Source: Mycobacterium senriense
GTDB lineage: Bacteria; Actinomycetota; Actinomycetes; Mycobacteriales; Mycobacteriaceae
Reading direction: 5' to 3'
Length of the DNA: 64,000 nt
Assembly (NCBI RefSeq): GCF_019668465.1
Contig: NZ_AP024828.1
Location: 3,782,001-3,846,000, forward strand
Positions 18,427-27,755 of the stretch are shown here, piece after piece. The position numbers and the translations under genes were made by a program. Numbering within the stretch: position 1 is the first letter of the stretch; each line of letters starts with the position of its first letter. The notes beneath the pieces were generated by a model that worked only from the letters and a program-made list of their open reading frames with translations, did no database searches and had not been told where the DNA came from.

Positions 18427-19812
18427 TCATTGGCCGATCGCGATGCCGGCTGGATTTCCCGCCCACCCGGGCGTGGGTGACAAGCCCAGATGCTCGCGCA
18501 AGGTGTGGCCGCGGTATTCGGTGCGGAAGCTACCGCGTTCCTGCAACAGCGGCACCACCTTGTCGACGAACTCGTCGAGGCCGTGCGGCGTCAGGTGCGG
18601 CACCAGGATGAAGCCGTCGCACGCATCCGACTGCACGTAGCGGTCGATTTCCTCGGCTACCTGCTGCGGAGTGCCGACGAACTGCTGGCGGCTGGTCACT
18701 TCGATGATCAGCTCGCGGATCGACAGGTTGTCGGCTTCCGCTCGCGCCCGCCAGGTTTGGGCGACCGTCTTGGGGTCGCCGTGCCGAACCCGTCCTCGGG
18801 TGATGCTCGGGTTCTCGACGGGGTCGATGTCGGGCAGCGGCCCGTCGGGGTCGTAGGCCGACAGGTCCACGCCCCACACCTGTTCGAGGAATGCGATCGC
18901 GGTCGGGCCGCTGACCTGCTGCTCGCGGATGTGGCAGGCGTTGTCCTGCGCTTCGGCGGGGGTGTCACCCAGCGCGAACGTCGCGCCGGGCAGCACCTTG
19001 AGCTGGTCGGGGTCCCGCCCGTGGGCCGCGGCGCGGCTCTTCACGTCGGCGTAGTAGCGCTGGCCCGCCTCAAGGGACCCGTGCAGCGTGAACAGGGCAT
19101 CGGCGTGCCGGGCGCCGAAGTCGCGGCCGTCGTCGGAGTCGCCGGCCTGCAGCAGCACCGGGTGGCCTTGCGGCCCGGCGGGCAGCGAGGCGGCGCCGCG
19201 GACGGCGAATTGCGGGCCGCGGTGCTCGACGCTGCCGATGCGGGCCGGATCGGCATAGATCGCCGCGTCGACGTCGGCGACGACGGCATCGGCCGCCCAA
19301 CTGTCCCAGAACTTTCGCGCCACCGTGATGAATTCCTCGGCCCGGTGGTAGCGCTCGGCGTGAGCGAGAAATCCGCCGCGGCGAAAGTTTTCTCCGGTGA
19401 ACGCGTCCGAGGAGGTGACCATGTTCCAGGCCGACCGCCCGTCGGACAGGTGGTCCAGCGTCGCGAATTGCCTTGCCACCTCGTAGGGTTCGTTGAAGGT
19501 GGTGTTGATGGTGCCGGCCAGGCCGAGTCTGTCGGTGACGGCGGCGAGCGCGGCCAGCACGGTGAAGGTATCGGGTCTGCCGACGACGTCGAGGTCGTGG
19601 ATCTTGCCGCGGTGCTCGCGCAGCCGCAGGCCTTCGGCCAGGAAGAAGAAGTCGAACAGCCCCCGCTCTGCGGTCTTGGCAAGGTGCACGAACGATTCGA
19701 ACGCGATTTGGCTACCCGCGCTGGGGTCGGACCACACCGTGGTGTTGTTCACCCCGGGAAAGTGCGCGCCCAGATGTATCTGCTTGCGGCGGGCCGGTTC
19801 TCGAACGCTCAT
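18427..19812 (-). CDS. Flavin-dependent monooxygenase, NtaA/SnaA/DszA type
   Basis: Luciferase-like (LLM) flavin-dependent monooxygenase of 461 residues in the NtaA/SnaA/SoxA(DszA) group, which uses FMNH2 and O2 on organosulfur or aminocarboxylate compounds. Family features include IHLGAHFPGVNNTTVWSDP at the N-terminus, FEPYEVARQFATLDHLS-type NTTFNEPYEVARQ, GRSAWNMVTS, and GPQGHPVLLQAGDS. ATG 19812 is chosen because it overlaps the previous gene's stop as ATGA. It is the third gene of an operon of three LLM enzymes. Beside cysE/cysK this suggests desulfonation or sulfide oxidation for sulfur scavenging, but the substrate is not known. A separate flavin reductase is required and is not in the operon. 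Confidence 0.87.
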   Translation of the reverse strand: MSVREPARRKQIHLGAHFPGVNNTTVWSDPSAGSQIAFESFVHLAKTAERGLFDFFFLAEGLRLREHRGKIHDLDVVGRPDTFTVLAALAAVTDRLGLAGTINTTFNEPYEVARQFATLDHLSDGRSAWNMVTSSDAFTGENFRRGGFLAHAERYHRAEEFITVARKFWDSWAADAVVADVDAAIYADPARIGSVEHRGPQFAVRGAASLPAGPQGHPVLLQAGDSDDGRDFGARHADALFTLHGSLEAGQRYYADVKSRAAAHGRDPDQLKVLPGATFALGDTPAEAQDNACHIREQQVSGPTAIAFLEQVWGVDLSAYDPDGPLPDIDPVENPSITRGRVRHGDPKTVAQTWRARAEADNLSIRELIIEVTSRQQFVGTPQQVAEEIDRYVQSDACDGFILVPHLTPHGLDEFVDKVVPLLQERGSFRTEYRGHTLREHLGLSPTPGWAGNPAGIAIGQ

Positions 19813-20930
19813 CCGGTTAATCCCCATCGCTTGGCGATCAGTTCATGCGAGCGCAGCCGGTCGACGTGCCGGTGCGTCACGGAGGTGATCACCAGCTCGT
19901 CGGCGTCGGTGGCCTGGCGCAGCAGCTCGAGCCGGTCGGCGACCTCGTCCGGATTGCCGACGAATTGTGTTGCGGTGCGGTCGGCTACCAGCGCCTGCTG
20001 CTCCTCGGTCAACGGCTCGCAGAAGTCGGGGTCCGGGTAGGGGACCGCACCGTGGCCGCTGCGGATGGAATGCACCCAGCGGCCGTAGCCGGACGCGAGG
20101 TGGCGTGCGGTTGCGTTGTCCTCGGCCACCACGACGTCGGCCGACACCACCACGTACGGCTCGGCGAGCCGGGCGGACGGCCGAAACGCGTTGCGGTACG
20201 CGGTGATCGCGTCGAGCGCCGTGCCGGGGGTGATGTGGTAACTGGCGACGAACGGCAGTCCACGGGCACCGGCCACCTCGGCGCTCTGGCCTCTGGTGCT
20301 GCCGAAGATCCACGGTGTCAACTGGGCGTGCTCGCCCGGAACGGCGTGCAGCTCATGGCCGTTGACGGCGTAGGTGCCGTCCAGCAACGCCTCGATGTCG
20401 GCCAGCTGCTCGGCGAAGTCGGGGGGTTGCGCACACGGCTGGGCGAGCACCGAAGCCTGAGCCCGGATCCGGTCGCTTTTCATCAGCGGGGTCTGGTCAA
20501 AAGGTGTGGGAATGAGGACGCCGGCCACCTCGCGCCACGGCGTGGGTGCGCGTTCGGGTACGGCCGTAGGCGATGTGGCCGCCTCTTGGCGCCGCTGCCC
20601 GGACCGGCCCAGCCCCATGTCGATGCGGCCGGGGTAGAGCGCGTCGAGGATGCCGAAGCTTTCCACCACCGCGAGCGCCGTTGTGTGGCCGACCTGCACC
20701 GCGGCCGATCCGACGTGGATTCGTTCTGTGGCCGCGGCGATTTGGCCGATCAGCGTCACCGGTGACGAGCTGGCCACCGCGACGAAGTGGTGCTCGGCAA
20801 GCCAGTAGCGCCGGTAGCCCCAGCGCTCGGCGTGCTGGGCCAGGTCGATGGTGTTGCGCAGTGCCGTCGGGGCGTCGCTGCCGGCGCTGATGGGCGCGAG
20901 GTCGAGGATCGACAGGGGAGTGACGGTCAT
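19809..20930 (-). CDS. LLM flavin-dependent oxidoreductase, MsnO8-like
   Basis: A 373-residue luciferase-like TIM-barrel protein of the MsnO8 group: [43 protein letters not shown], then [12 protein letters not shown] and [17 protein letters not shown]. It is the middle gene of the operon and its ATG overlaps the upstream stop by 4 nt (ATGA at 20927-20930), with the same overlap downstream. Such proteins act on alkyl or aromatic sulfur or nitrogen substrates, or use F420 in some cases; which applies here cannot be decided by eye. Confidence 0.86.
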   Translation of the reverse strand: MTVTPLSILDLAPISAGSDAPTALRNTIDLAQHAERWGYRRYWLAEHHFVAVASSSPVTLIGQIAAATERIHVGSAAVQVGHTTALAVVESFGILDALYPGRIDMGLGRSGQRRQEAATSPTAVPERAPTPWREVAGVLIPTPFDQTPLMKSDRIRAQASVLAQPCAQPPDFAEQLADIEALLDGTYAVNGHELHAVPGEHAQLTPWIFGSTRGQSAEVAGARGLPFVASYHITPGTALDAITAYRNAFRPSARLAEPYVVVSADVVVAEDNATARHLASGYGRWVHSIRSGHGAVPYPDPDFCEPLTEEQQALVADRTATQFVGNPDEVADRLELLRQATDADELVITSVTHRHVDRLRSHELIAKRWGLTG

Positions 20931-22048
20931 GACGGCACCGCCGCGTAGCGATTGGGTGCGGGTGCCAGGCCCAGGCGTTCGCGCAGCGTCTCGCCGTCGC
21001 GGTAGCCGGCGCGGAATCGGCCGGCGTGCTGCAGTCGCGGCACCAGGTCATCGACGATGGCGGGCAGGTCGATGGCGTTGATCGCGGGCCGCAGCCGCAC
21101 GCCGTCGACCCCGGCGTCCTGCCAGGCGAGCAGAAGTTCCGCCAGATCGCTTGTGTTGCCGGTGAATACGTGCGCATCGGAGGAGATGGCGGCCGCCGGC
21201 GCCAATGGATCGTCGGCCAGCGACACCACCAGGTCGCCGTAGACCTGAATTTCGCGGCCCGCGGCGCGCTGGGCGTGGCTGACGTCGGCCAGGATCGCAC
21301 GCAGCGAGTGTTCGTCGTGCGGGGTGACGAACACCAGGTCGGCGTTGGCGGCGGCGAATTCGTAGACCCGCGGCGCGTGTGCCAGCGCCGCCACCACCGG
21401 CTGGCCCTGGGGTGGCCGCGGGGTGATCGAGGGCCCCTTGACCGAGAAGTGCTCGCCGGCGAAGTCGATGTAGTGCAGCTTGTCGCGGTCGATGTAGCGA
21501 CCGGTCGCGACATCGCGGATGACGGCGTCGTCCTCCCAGCTGTCCCACAGGCGGCGCACCACCTCGACGGCGTCGGCGGCCTCGTCAAACAGTTCGTCGG
21601 CGGCGGGGGCGGCCCGACGGCCGAACAGCGCCGCTTCGTGCGCGGTCGGGCTCACCCGCACCTGCCAGCCCGCCCGGCCATGGGAGATATGGTCAAGCGT
21701 CGCAATCGCTTTGGAGACGTGGAACGGCTCGGTATGGGTCACTGTAGCAACGGGAATCAGGCCGATGTGCTTGGTGACCGGCGCGATCCGGGCGGCCACC
21801 AGCGTGGCATCTGCCCGCCCCGATAGGCGCCGCGGGGAGATTTCGGCTCGGCGGCCCGGCTGCACGTCCAGGCTGTCGTCGATGGTCAGGAAATCCAGCA
21901 GCCCGCGCTCGGCGGTGCCGGCCAGCGCGGCCCAGTAGCGACCGCTGAGTTGCCCGCCGCCGGTCGCGTTGTGTGCGAACGCGTATCGCCACGCCTGTGG
22001 GTGCCAACCGTAGCCATCCAGGCCCACGGCCAGATGCAGCTCGGTCAT
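20927..22048 (-). CDS. LLM flavin-dependent monooxygenase (sulfur-scavenging type)
   Basis: First gene of the three-gene operon, 373 residues from the ATG at 22048 ([20 protein letters not shown]). It has LLM features ([54 protein letters not shown]). A frame extension to 22123 is rich in Arg/His and looks noncoding. Its sequence is closest in style to the NtaA-type enzyme at 18427 but shorter at the C-terminus. Probable role: oxidation of an organosulfur compound to release sulfite for cysteine synthesis; this is inferred from the company it keeps. Confidence 0.85.
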   Translation of the reverse strand: MTELHLAVGLDGYGWHPQAWRYAFAHNATGGGQLSGRYWAALAGTAERGLLDFLTIDDSLDVQPGRRAEISPRRLSGRADATLVAARIAPVTKHIGLIPVATVTHTEPFHVSKAIATLDHISHGRAGWQVRVSPTAHEAALFGRRAAPAADELFDEAADAVEVVRRLWDSWEDDAVIRDVATGRYIDRDKLHYIDFAGEHFSVKGPSITPRPPQGQPVVAALAHAPRVYEFAAANADLVFVTPHDEHSLRAILADVSHAQRAAGREIQVYGDLVVSLADDPLAPAAAISSDAHVFTGNTSDLAELLLAWQDAGVDGVRLRPAINAIDLPAIVDDLVPRLQHAGRFRAGYRDGETLRERLGLAPAPNRYAAVPS

Positions 22049-22263
22049 GATCGGGCCCCGATGATGTCGCCGTCGCGCGTCGTGGTCATAACTCACTGTG
22101 CAACGCTGCGGACGGTGGTGCATTCCATCACGGGGTTAAGTTCAGCGTGAGTAATACTTCGCCGAGCTCAATGCCGCGGGGACGCGCGGACGGGGATTCG
22201 GTGCAGCGTGGCGAATTCCGGAGATCACGGCGTGTTCGGCTGGGCTCCACGATCTTTCACAGA

Positions 22264-22947
22264 TCAGATGGAGAAGTCCTCGCCGTGCCACACACCGGCC
22301 TCGGGCGGCCTGATGACGTGATTGCTCTGGGGGCCGTCCGCCCGGGCTTCGAGTTTGGTCACGCGGGTCAGCAGCGACTGCAGGCTGACGCCGACGAGGT
22401 CGGGCATCATCGAGTCGTCCGGACTGCCGGGACGGCTGCGGCTGATGACCTGTCCGGGCACCCCGACGACTACCGAGCTCGACGGAACCTCTTTGACCAC
22501 CACTGCATTGGCACCGATGCGACTGTCGTCACCGATTTTGATCGCGCCCAATATCTTCGCCCCGGCGCCGATCGTCACCCGATCACCGATGGTGGGATGG
22601 CGTTTTCCGGTGTCCCTGCCGCTCCCGCCGAGGGTGACGCCGTGGTAGAGCGTCACGTCCTCGCCCACCTCGGCGGTCTCGCCGATCACCACCCCGGTCG
22701 CGTGGTCGATGAAGAGGCCGGGACCCAGGACGGCACCGGGATGGATCTCGACGCCGGTCAGGATCCGGGTGATTTCGGCGGTGATGCGCGCGATCAGCCT
22801 TGCGCCGCGCTGCCAGAGCCAGTGGTTGATGCGGTGACCCCAGATGGCATGGACGCCCGGGTAGGCGAAGATCACCTGCAGCGTCGTCGGAACGGCCGGA
22901 TCGCGCTCCCGGGCCGCTCGTATGTCACGTCGGATGGCTTCGAGCAT
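22264..22947 (-). CDS. cysE: Serine O-acetyltransferase
   Basis: Left-handed beta-helix acetyltransferase of 227 residues that makes O-acetylserine from serine and acetyl-CoA. The N-terminal helical part ([20 protein letters not shown]) is short, as in EpsC-type enzymes. Hexapeptide repeats run through [23 protein letters not shown], and the catalytic His is in [14 protein letters not shown] 22947 lies 2 bp after the cysK stop, so the two genes form one operon, like Rv2334-Rv2335. Confidence 0.95.
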   Translation of the reverse strand: MLEAIRRDIRAARERDPAVPTTLQVIFAYPGVHAIWGHRINHWLWQRGARLIARITAEITRILTGVEIHPGAVLGPGLFIDHATGVVIGETAEVGEDVTLYHGVTLGGSGRDTGKRHPTIGDRVTIGAGAKILGAIKIGDDSRIGANAVVVKEVPSSSVVVGVPGQVISRSRPGSPDDSMMPDLVGVSLQSLLTRVTKLEARADGPQSNHVIRPPEAGVWHGEDFSI

Positions 22948-22949
22948 GG

Positions 22950-23882
22950 TTAATCGGCCAGGTCGGCGAATAATGGCGTGCTGAGGTACCGCTCGCCGAA
23001 GTCGGGCAGCACCACGACGACGAGCTTTCCGGCGTTCTCGGGCCGGCGGGCCACCTGCAGGGCCGCCACCACGGCCGCGCCCGAGGAGATGCCGACCAAC
23101 AGTCCCTCTTCCGCGGCCAGCCGCCGGGCCAGGGTGATGGATTCCTCGTTGCCGACGGCGATCACCTCGTCGACCAGATCCATCGCGAGCACCGGCGGGA
23201 CGAACCCGGCGCCGAGGCCCTGGATGGGGTGCGGTCCCTTCTGTCCGCCGGACAGCACCGGGGACGCGGCCGGCTCCACCGCGATGAATTGTGCCGAGGG
23301 CTTGCGTTCCTTGATCACCTGAGCGACGCCGGTGATGGTGCCGCCGGTGCCCACGCCGGCGACGAAGATGTCGACCTTGCCGTCGGTGTCGCGCCACACT
23401 TCCTCCGCGGTGGTGGCGCGGTGGATCGCGGGGTTGGCCTTGTTCTCGAATTGCTGTGGCACGAAATACCGTTGGTCGCTCTTGGCCAGTTCCTCGGCCT
23501 TGGCGATGGCGCCGGGCATGCCGTCGGAGCCCGGCGTCAGAACGATCTCGGCGCCCAACGCGCGCAACAACATTCGTCGCTCGACGCTCATGGTCTCCGG
23601 CATGGTCAGCACGCAACGGTAGCCGCGGGCCGCGGCGACCAGGGCCAGGGCGATGCCGGTGTTTCCGCTCGTCGGCTCGAGAATGATGGTGTCCGGTTTG
23701 ATCAGACCCGCCTGCTCGGCCGCGTCGATCATCGCAACCCCGATGCGGTCCTTGACGCTGTTGCCCGGGTTGAAGAATTCCAGCTTGGCGACGACGTCGG
23801 CGACCGCACCTTCGGTGACCCGGTTCAGCCGGACCAGCGGGGTGTTACCGATCAGTTCCGTGACGTTCTCCGCGATGCTCAT
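22950..23882 (-). CDS. cysK1: O-acetylserine sulfhydrylase (cysteine synthase A)
   Basis: Fold-type II PLP enzyme of 310 residues, the same length as M. tuberculosis CysK1. It joins sulfide to O-acetylserine to form cysteine. PLP lysine K44 is in NPGNSVKDR; the substrate loop is EPTSGNTG, the phosphate loop is [10 protein letters not shown], and GISSGAA is conserved near the C-terminus. It is preceded by the unknown gene at 23883 with no gap and followed by cysE. Confidence 0.97.
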   Translation of the reverse strand: MSIAENVTELIGNTPLVRLNRVTEGAVADVVAKLEFFNPGNSVKDRIGVAMIDAAEQAGLIKPDTIILEPTSGNTGIALALVAAARGYRCVLTMPETMSVERRMLLRALGAEIVLTPGSDGMPGAIAKAEELAKSDQRYFVPQQFENKANPAIHRATTAEEVWRDTDGKVDIFVAGVGTGGTITGVAQVIKERKPSAQFIAVEPAASPVLSGGQKGPHPIQGLGAGFVPPVLAMDLVDEVIAVGNEESITLARRLAAEEGLLVGISSGAAVVAALQVARRPENAGKLVVVVLPDFGERYLSTPLFADLAD

Positions 23883-24278
23883 CTACCTATTGTCTCCAAC
23901 GACGTAGGACCAGGCCTTTGCCTGCCAGCTAATCTCGAACTCTATGTTCATCTCGGTGGGGATGGCTAGCGCCACCGAGATAGAGCGGTGCGACGCTTCG
24001 TCCAGCGCCACCCCGGTGAGCACGCGTCCATGCAGATCGCCAACCGTTTTCGCGGTGAGTGTTATTCCCGGGGTGTCGGGCGCCTGGCGTAGGTAGAAGT
24101 CCGTGCCGGGTTCGATCACTCCGGTGACGGCGAAGCCGTCCGCGTCGACAAGTTCGCGGCCGTTGTTCGCGCTGGATATCAGCGGGGTTCGCACCTGAAA
24201 CGGTCCGACGAGCCCCGGGTCCGCCGTTGTGCGCGCCACCGGCGCCAGGGCACCGTCGGGATCGGACAATACGGTCAT
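23883..24278 (-). CDS. Unrecognised protein upstream of cysK
   Basis: A 131-residue frame from ATG 24278 (MTVLSDPDGALAPVARTT), with AGGAAG about 10 bp upstream. It is a beta-rich, acidic, soluble-looking sequence (GFAVTGVIEPGTDFYLRQAPDTPGITLTAKTVGDLHGRVLTGVALDEA) ending SWQAKAWSYVVGDNR, with no signal peptide and no motif I can name. Its stop abuts the cysK start, so it is probably cotranscribed and may belong to cysteine synthesis. A longer frame to 24359 exists but its start region is Arg-rich and unlikely. Confidence 0.6.
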   Translation of the reverse strand: MTVLSDPDGALAPVARTTADPGLVGPFQVRTPLISSANNGRELVDADGFAVTGVIEPGTDFYLRQAPDTPGITLTAKTVGDLHGRVLTGVALDEASHRSISVALAIPTEMNIEFEISWQAKAWSYVVGDNR

Positions 24279-24595
24279 GGGTGGGTGGTCTTCCTGAAAG
24301 GCTTTTCGCGAACCCGCGTCATCATTCCGCCGGCGGACCCGGCGATACCGCCCTGACATGGGCGACGGGGATTTCTACAACGTCAGAGCGCCTGAGGAAA
24401 TCAACAACAACAGCAACAACAGTCCACGACGATGCAGCGCGACGGGACAAAGCGCAGCTGTACGGGGTGTTGCATATCACCACTATAGGGCACCGGCCGT
24501 GGTCGATCGTTGGGCTCAGCCCGGCATTAGGCCTTCTGGCCAGGCCTTACCCTGACCTCCGATCGGCGCGACCGGCAGTCGCTAGACGAAGCGCA

Positions 24596-24840
24596 CCGAT
24601 CGAGGCCGGCACGGGGAACATCGCCGACGCCGTCGGGCCAGGAAGGTGCTGCGCTCCGTCGAGCGGGTGGGCATCGAGCGCAGCGCGCCGCCCACGAGCA
24701 CGCCCTGCTCGAGTACGCGACGCCGCGGCTCGGTCAGCACGCTCAACGCCGAAGGCATCGCGGCGCGAGCGGGCTACAAGACATTCGAAGAGATCGACGT
24801 GTTCCCGGAGGCGATGTGCCGGATCGCCGAAGGCGGCGCC
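24596..24840 (+). pseudogene. Decayed cysteine desulfurase (SufS/NifS-like class V aminotransferase)
   Basis: Pieces of one protein appear in order but in different frames: PIEAGTGNIADAVG (24596 onward), VLRSVERVGIER, AAHEHALLEYATPRLGQ, and then NAEGIAARAG joined to YKTFEEIDVFPEAMCRIAEGG. This order and wording match the C-terminal half of cysteine desulfurases (EAGTxNIAxAVG, AAHEHxLLxYAxxRL, LDxEGIAVRxGHHCAQP, YNTxEEID). The segment with the active-site region HHCAQP is missing between RAG and YKT, another stretch is missing after LGQ, and at least two frameshifts are present. It is noncoding now. It lies beside cysE/cysK, where a sulfur-mobilising desulfurase would make sense. The flanking 24360-24595 shows nothing recognisable. 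Confidence 0.72.
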
Positions 24841-24906
24841 GACGTTGGCATCCTGAATTACGGTCGGAATCGGGTACAAGACAATGCGACGCGGGGCGCA
24901 AAACCC

Positions 24907-26034
24907 TTAAGTACCTGCGCCCCAACCGAATACGCGCGACGTCAGCAGCACGATTCCCAGCGAGACCGTGGCGACGACGGTGAGTCCGATGACCGCGACC
25001 ACCAAAGGGCGCCACCCGGTGCGCGCGATCTGACGGATGTCGGTGTTGAGCCCCACCCCGGCAAAGGTCAGCAGGAACGCCCATTTCGAGACGTTCGCGA
25101 GGTTGGCGGTTTGACCCTTCGTCAGCCAGCCGGCGGTGGCGATCGCCGAGACCACCAGGAAGCCGAGCACGAATTTCGGGAACTTGTTCCAGACGAACGC
25201 GACCTTGGCCCTGGCGCCGCGCGCGATCTCGTCGGCTTGCCCCCGACCCGCCCAAAACAGCGCGAAGCCCAGCACGACGAACCCGATCAGCGCGTTGCGG
25301 GTCGACTTCACGAGCACCGCGATCTTGCCGGCATGGTCCGAGTACAGGTATCCGGTGGCGGTGGTCTCGGCCGTGTTGTCCACCGAAAGCCCGGCCCACA
25401 AACCGAATTCGTGGTCGGTGAGACCGATCGCATGGCCCAGCGGCGGCAACACGAACAGCGACACCGCCCCCAGTGCCAGGATCGCCGCGATCGCGTAGCT
25501 GACATCGGAGTTGCGGGCCCGGATCGCGCCCTTGGCCGCCACGATGGCCGACACCCCGCAGATCGACGTGCCTATCGCCAACAGCGAACCGAGCTTGCCC
25601 GACAACCCGAACGCGCGGGCCGCGACGATGATGATCGTTCCGGCAATGGTCATGTCCACCAGGATCTGCACCAGGCTGATCCCGCCGAGCTTGGCGATAT
25701 CGCCCAGCACGAAGCGCGAACCAAGCGCCACGATCCCGACCTTGAGCCAGAATTCGTAGGTCAGCACGCCCGGGCGAAATATCGGGTGCAGGCCGACGGT
25801 GTTGGTGATGAGCAACCCGATCACGATCGCCCACAACACGTATTCGATGTCGGGCACCGTCCAGTGCTGGTGCTTGGCCAGCGCGTTCCACCAGATCTGG
25901 GCGTACTTGCCCAACACGCCCACGCCGATCAGCAGCAGGATGCCGGGCACATAGTCGAGTGGACGGGTGCTGGTGAAGGCGGCTTCATCCGACGCTTCGT
26001 CGGGCTCCACCTGAACCGTGCTCACGCCCGTCAC
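24907..26034 (-). CDS. YeiH-family putative sulfate exporter
   Basis: Polytopic membrane protein of 375 residues in the YeiH/YadS (Cons_hypoth698) family, annotated as putative sulfate exporters on weak evidence. About 10 hydrophobic segments are visible. Conserved stretches include [50 protein letters not shown] and [20 protein letters not shown] 26034 is chosen because it overlaps the stop of a small membrane protein gene (GTGA). Within this sulfur block it may move sulfate or sulfite released by the monooxygenases, an inference from neighbours. Confidence 0.85.
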   Translation of the reverse strand: MTGVSTVQVEPDEASDEAAFTSTRPLDYVPGILLLIGVGVLGKYAQIWWNALAKHQHWTVPDIEYVLWAIVIGLLITNTVGLHPIFRPGVLTYEFWLKVGIVALGSRFVLGDIAKLGGISLVQILVDMTIAGTIIIVAARAFGLSGKLGSLLAIGTSICGVSAIVAAKGAIRARNSDVSYAIAAILALGAVSLFVLPPLGHAIGLTDHEFGLWAGLSVDNTAETTATGYLYSDHAGKIAVLVKSTRNALIGFVVLGFALFWAGRGQADEIARGARAKVAFVWNKFPKFVLGFLVVSAIATAGWLTKGQTANLANVSKWAFLLTFAGVGLNTDIRQIARTGWRPLVVAVIGLTVVATVSLGIVLLTSRVFGWGAGT

Positions 26035-26195
26035 CAGGGGATCTTCGGGAGCACGTTGGCCACGGCCAACGCGACGATCACACCCGCCACCGCGGTCGCC
26101 CACCAGTCCACCGACACCGAACCGAGCCGGGCCGCCCAATCCGGCCGCGGCGAAGCGTCGGGGTCTCTTCCGTCAGTTGGCACGCCTTCACCCAC
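26031..26195 (-). CDS. 54-residue single-pass membrane protein coupled to the YeiH-like gene
   Basis: A short gene read from GTG 26195, preceded by AGGAG with 8-nt spacing, encoding a charged N-terminus ([22 protein letters not shown]) and one hydrophobic helix ([18 protein letters not shown]) ending LPKIPW. Its TGA overlaps the GTG of the YeiH-like gene (26031-26034, GTGA), so the two are translationally coupled. The strong ribosome-binding site, clean TM segment and coupling argue that it is real despite its size. It may be a subunit or chaperone of the transporter. I do not recognise a named family. Confidence 0.75.
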   Translation of the reverse strand: MGEGVPTDGRDPDASPRPDWAARLGSVSVDWWATAVAGVIVALAVANVLPKIPW

Positions 26196-26318
26196 GATGA
26201 CCGCTCCTCAAGCGCCCATGGCGGCGTCTCCCAGCCGCACCCGTCGATCCGAATGGTGGCGTCCGCGCGCGCCACATCCAAGTGATTGGCTCGGGCTGAA
26301 TTTAGCTCTGCCGGCCGA

Positions 26319-27122
26319 TCAGGTTGGCAGGCCGTGCTTCTCGGCGTCGGCGCGGTAGCGGTCCACCCACTCGTCGGAGCGCTGGTCGGCCTGGCGCTCC
26401 AGCACCGGCTGCGGCGCCAGCTGAGGGTCCAGCCCCAACGCCTCCAGGATGGAACCCACCACCTGAGTTAGGTTGCGCCACAGCACCGGATACGAGATGT
26501 CCATCGGCTCGATGCCTTCTTCGGCGAACCAGTTTCGCCAGCCCTCCTCCTGCGCGCGCAGCATGGTGACGACGTGGGCGATCGCTCCTGCGTGATAGGT
26601 GGCGCGGGCATCGCGCACCGGATCGGGCCTGCCCCGCCAGACCCGCGTCTGCACCGCGCGCCAGAACGACACCGCCTGCGAAATCACATCGGGCCGGTAA
26701 ACGTGGATCAGCAGCGGCTGCTCGCCTATTACGTCGGTGATCGCCGCCAGCAGGCCGTCGCCGCTGCGATCCGGCAGGTTCTTCGCACGGTCCAGCAGCA
26801 GCGGCGTCTGGTTCCACATCAGCTTGCCGCCCCACACCCCGTTGGGTGTGCGTCCGACCGTGCGGATGTATGCGCGCCAGATCTCGGGCGGCGCCAGGTC
26901 CGGCGTCCCGACGTCCAGCGGGTCGAGCAGGCTCAGGATCGACTCGTCCTCGACGCCGGCGAACCACTCCCGTGGCTGCGGTGACTGGCTGGTGGACGGG
27001 AGGTACTGGAAGAACTCCTGTGGCTCGCCGGCCACGCCGGTGGCGCGCAGCGACTCGACGAGCAGCGTGCTGCCGCTGCGCTGCGACGCCAACACCAGAT
27101 ATGACGACGGGCTATCTGTCAC
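26319..27122 (-). CDS. stf0: Stf0-type sulfotransferase (probable trehalose 2-sulfotransferase)
   Basis: A 267-residue PAPS-dependent sulfotransferase, identical in length to M. tuberculosis Stf0 (Rv0295c), which sulfates trehalose at the 2 position in the sulfolipid-1 pathway. The 5'-phosphosulfate loop is [19 protein letters not shown], followed by [11 protein letters not shown] and [15 protein letters not shown]. It is 123 bp upstream of the small membrane gene and YeiH-like gene, same strand. Whether this organism makes sulfolipids is not shown here; a stand-alone trehalose sulfate is possible. Confidence 0.9.
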   Translation of the reverse strand: MTDSPSSYLVLASQRSGSTLLVESLRATGVAGEPQEFFQYLPSTSQSPQPREWFAGVEDESILSLLDPLDVGTPDLAPPEIWRAYIRTVGRTPNGVWGGKLMWNQTPLLLDRAKNLPDRSGDGLLAAITDVIGEQPLLIHVYRPDVISQAVSFWRAVQTRVWRGRPDPVRDARATYHAGAIAHVVTMLRAQEEGWRNWFAEEGIEPMDISYPVLWRNLTQVVGSILEALGLDPQLAPQPVLERQADQRSDEWVDRYRADAEKHGLPT

Positions 27123-27332
27123 CGGCAGAGTGTATCCAGAACTTTCGGTTTCTATCCGGGGCCGTGCGATTACGGTCAGGCTGAAGGAAATCCTTGCGTC
27201 GAAACGGATTTACCCGCGTGGCGCGCTTTGAGCGACAGCAGTTGGCGCCGCGCGGCCGTGAGCGTGCAAGTAACTAGGGAACATTCGACGCTTTGGTGTC
27301 CAAGGCCGGCCGGACAACGATACGGCGTCTGA

Positions 27333-27635
27333 TCAGAGTGAATCAGAGGAGATCTGCAGCGTTTCCGCGCCGTCACGCTCGTCGGCCTCGCAGACGCACA
27401 CCACGGCGCCGTGTCGCCACGGGCCGAACTGCGTACCGCGCCTGCGCAGCAGATGCTGCGCCAAGACCTTGTCGCGTTGATCGCGTGAGAACGCGAAGTC
27501 CAGGTTGACGGGCAGCCCCGCCCAGTCGACCTGGTCACTGACCAGTTCGTCGGCCGTCCCGCCGTACCGCAGCCGGCATTGCAGCGGGCAGCCGTTCTTG
27601 ATGACCCGATCGGGTCCCTCACACTCCCGAGCCAC
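27333..27635 (-). pseudogene. Fragment of a CysJ-like flavoprotein reductase
   Basis: An open stretch of about 100 residues whose centre reads LDFAFSRDQRDKVLAQHLLRRRGTQFG and then VVCVCEAD. This aligns with the C-terminal NADPH-binding part of the adjacent nitrate reductase fusion ([23 protein letters not shown] and LYVCGTAD). There is no flavin domain, no obvious start, and the end (ERDGAETLQISSDSL) departs from the family. It looks like the remnant of a duplicated reductase, oriented like the intact gene and 121 bp from its 3' end. The surrounding 27123-27332 and 27636-27755 hold nothing else I can identify. Confidence 0.65.
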
Positions 27636-27755
27636 GATGACGTCACTCCTCCAGGTGCGCGACCTTGTGAGTGCATCGTGCGACGCAGAAGTTTCGGCTG
27701 CGGTTGTGCGATGTTTCCGCCCTGTTACGGCTTCGGCGGCAGCGGCCGATCGACG

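Noticed and set aside
23883..24840. Possible encapsulin/desulfurase nanocompartment locus
   Set aside because: The desulfurase is a relic and the 131-residue protein does not resemble encapsulin shell proteins I can recall, so no nanocompartment is claimed.
24646..26358. 570-residue frame on the + strand across the YeiH-like gene
   Set aside because: Most of it is antisense to a convincing membrane protein. Only its first part overlaps the desulfurase relic, which I list as a pseudogene.
27176..27676. 166-residue - strand frame overlapping the reductase fragment
   Set aside because: Composition is random-looking (many Ser, Arg, Cys) and the similarity to the reductase lies in another frame.
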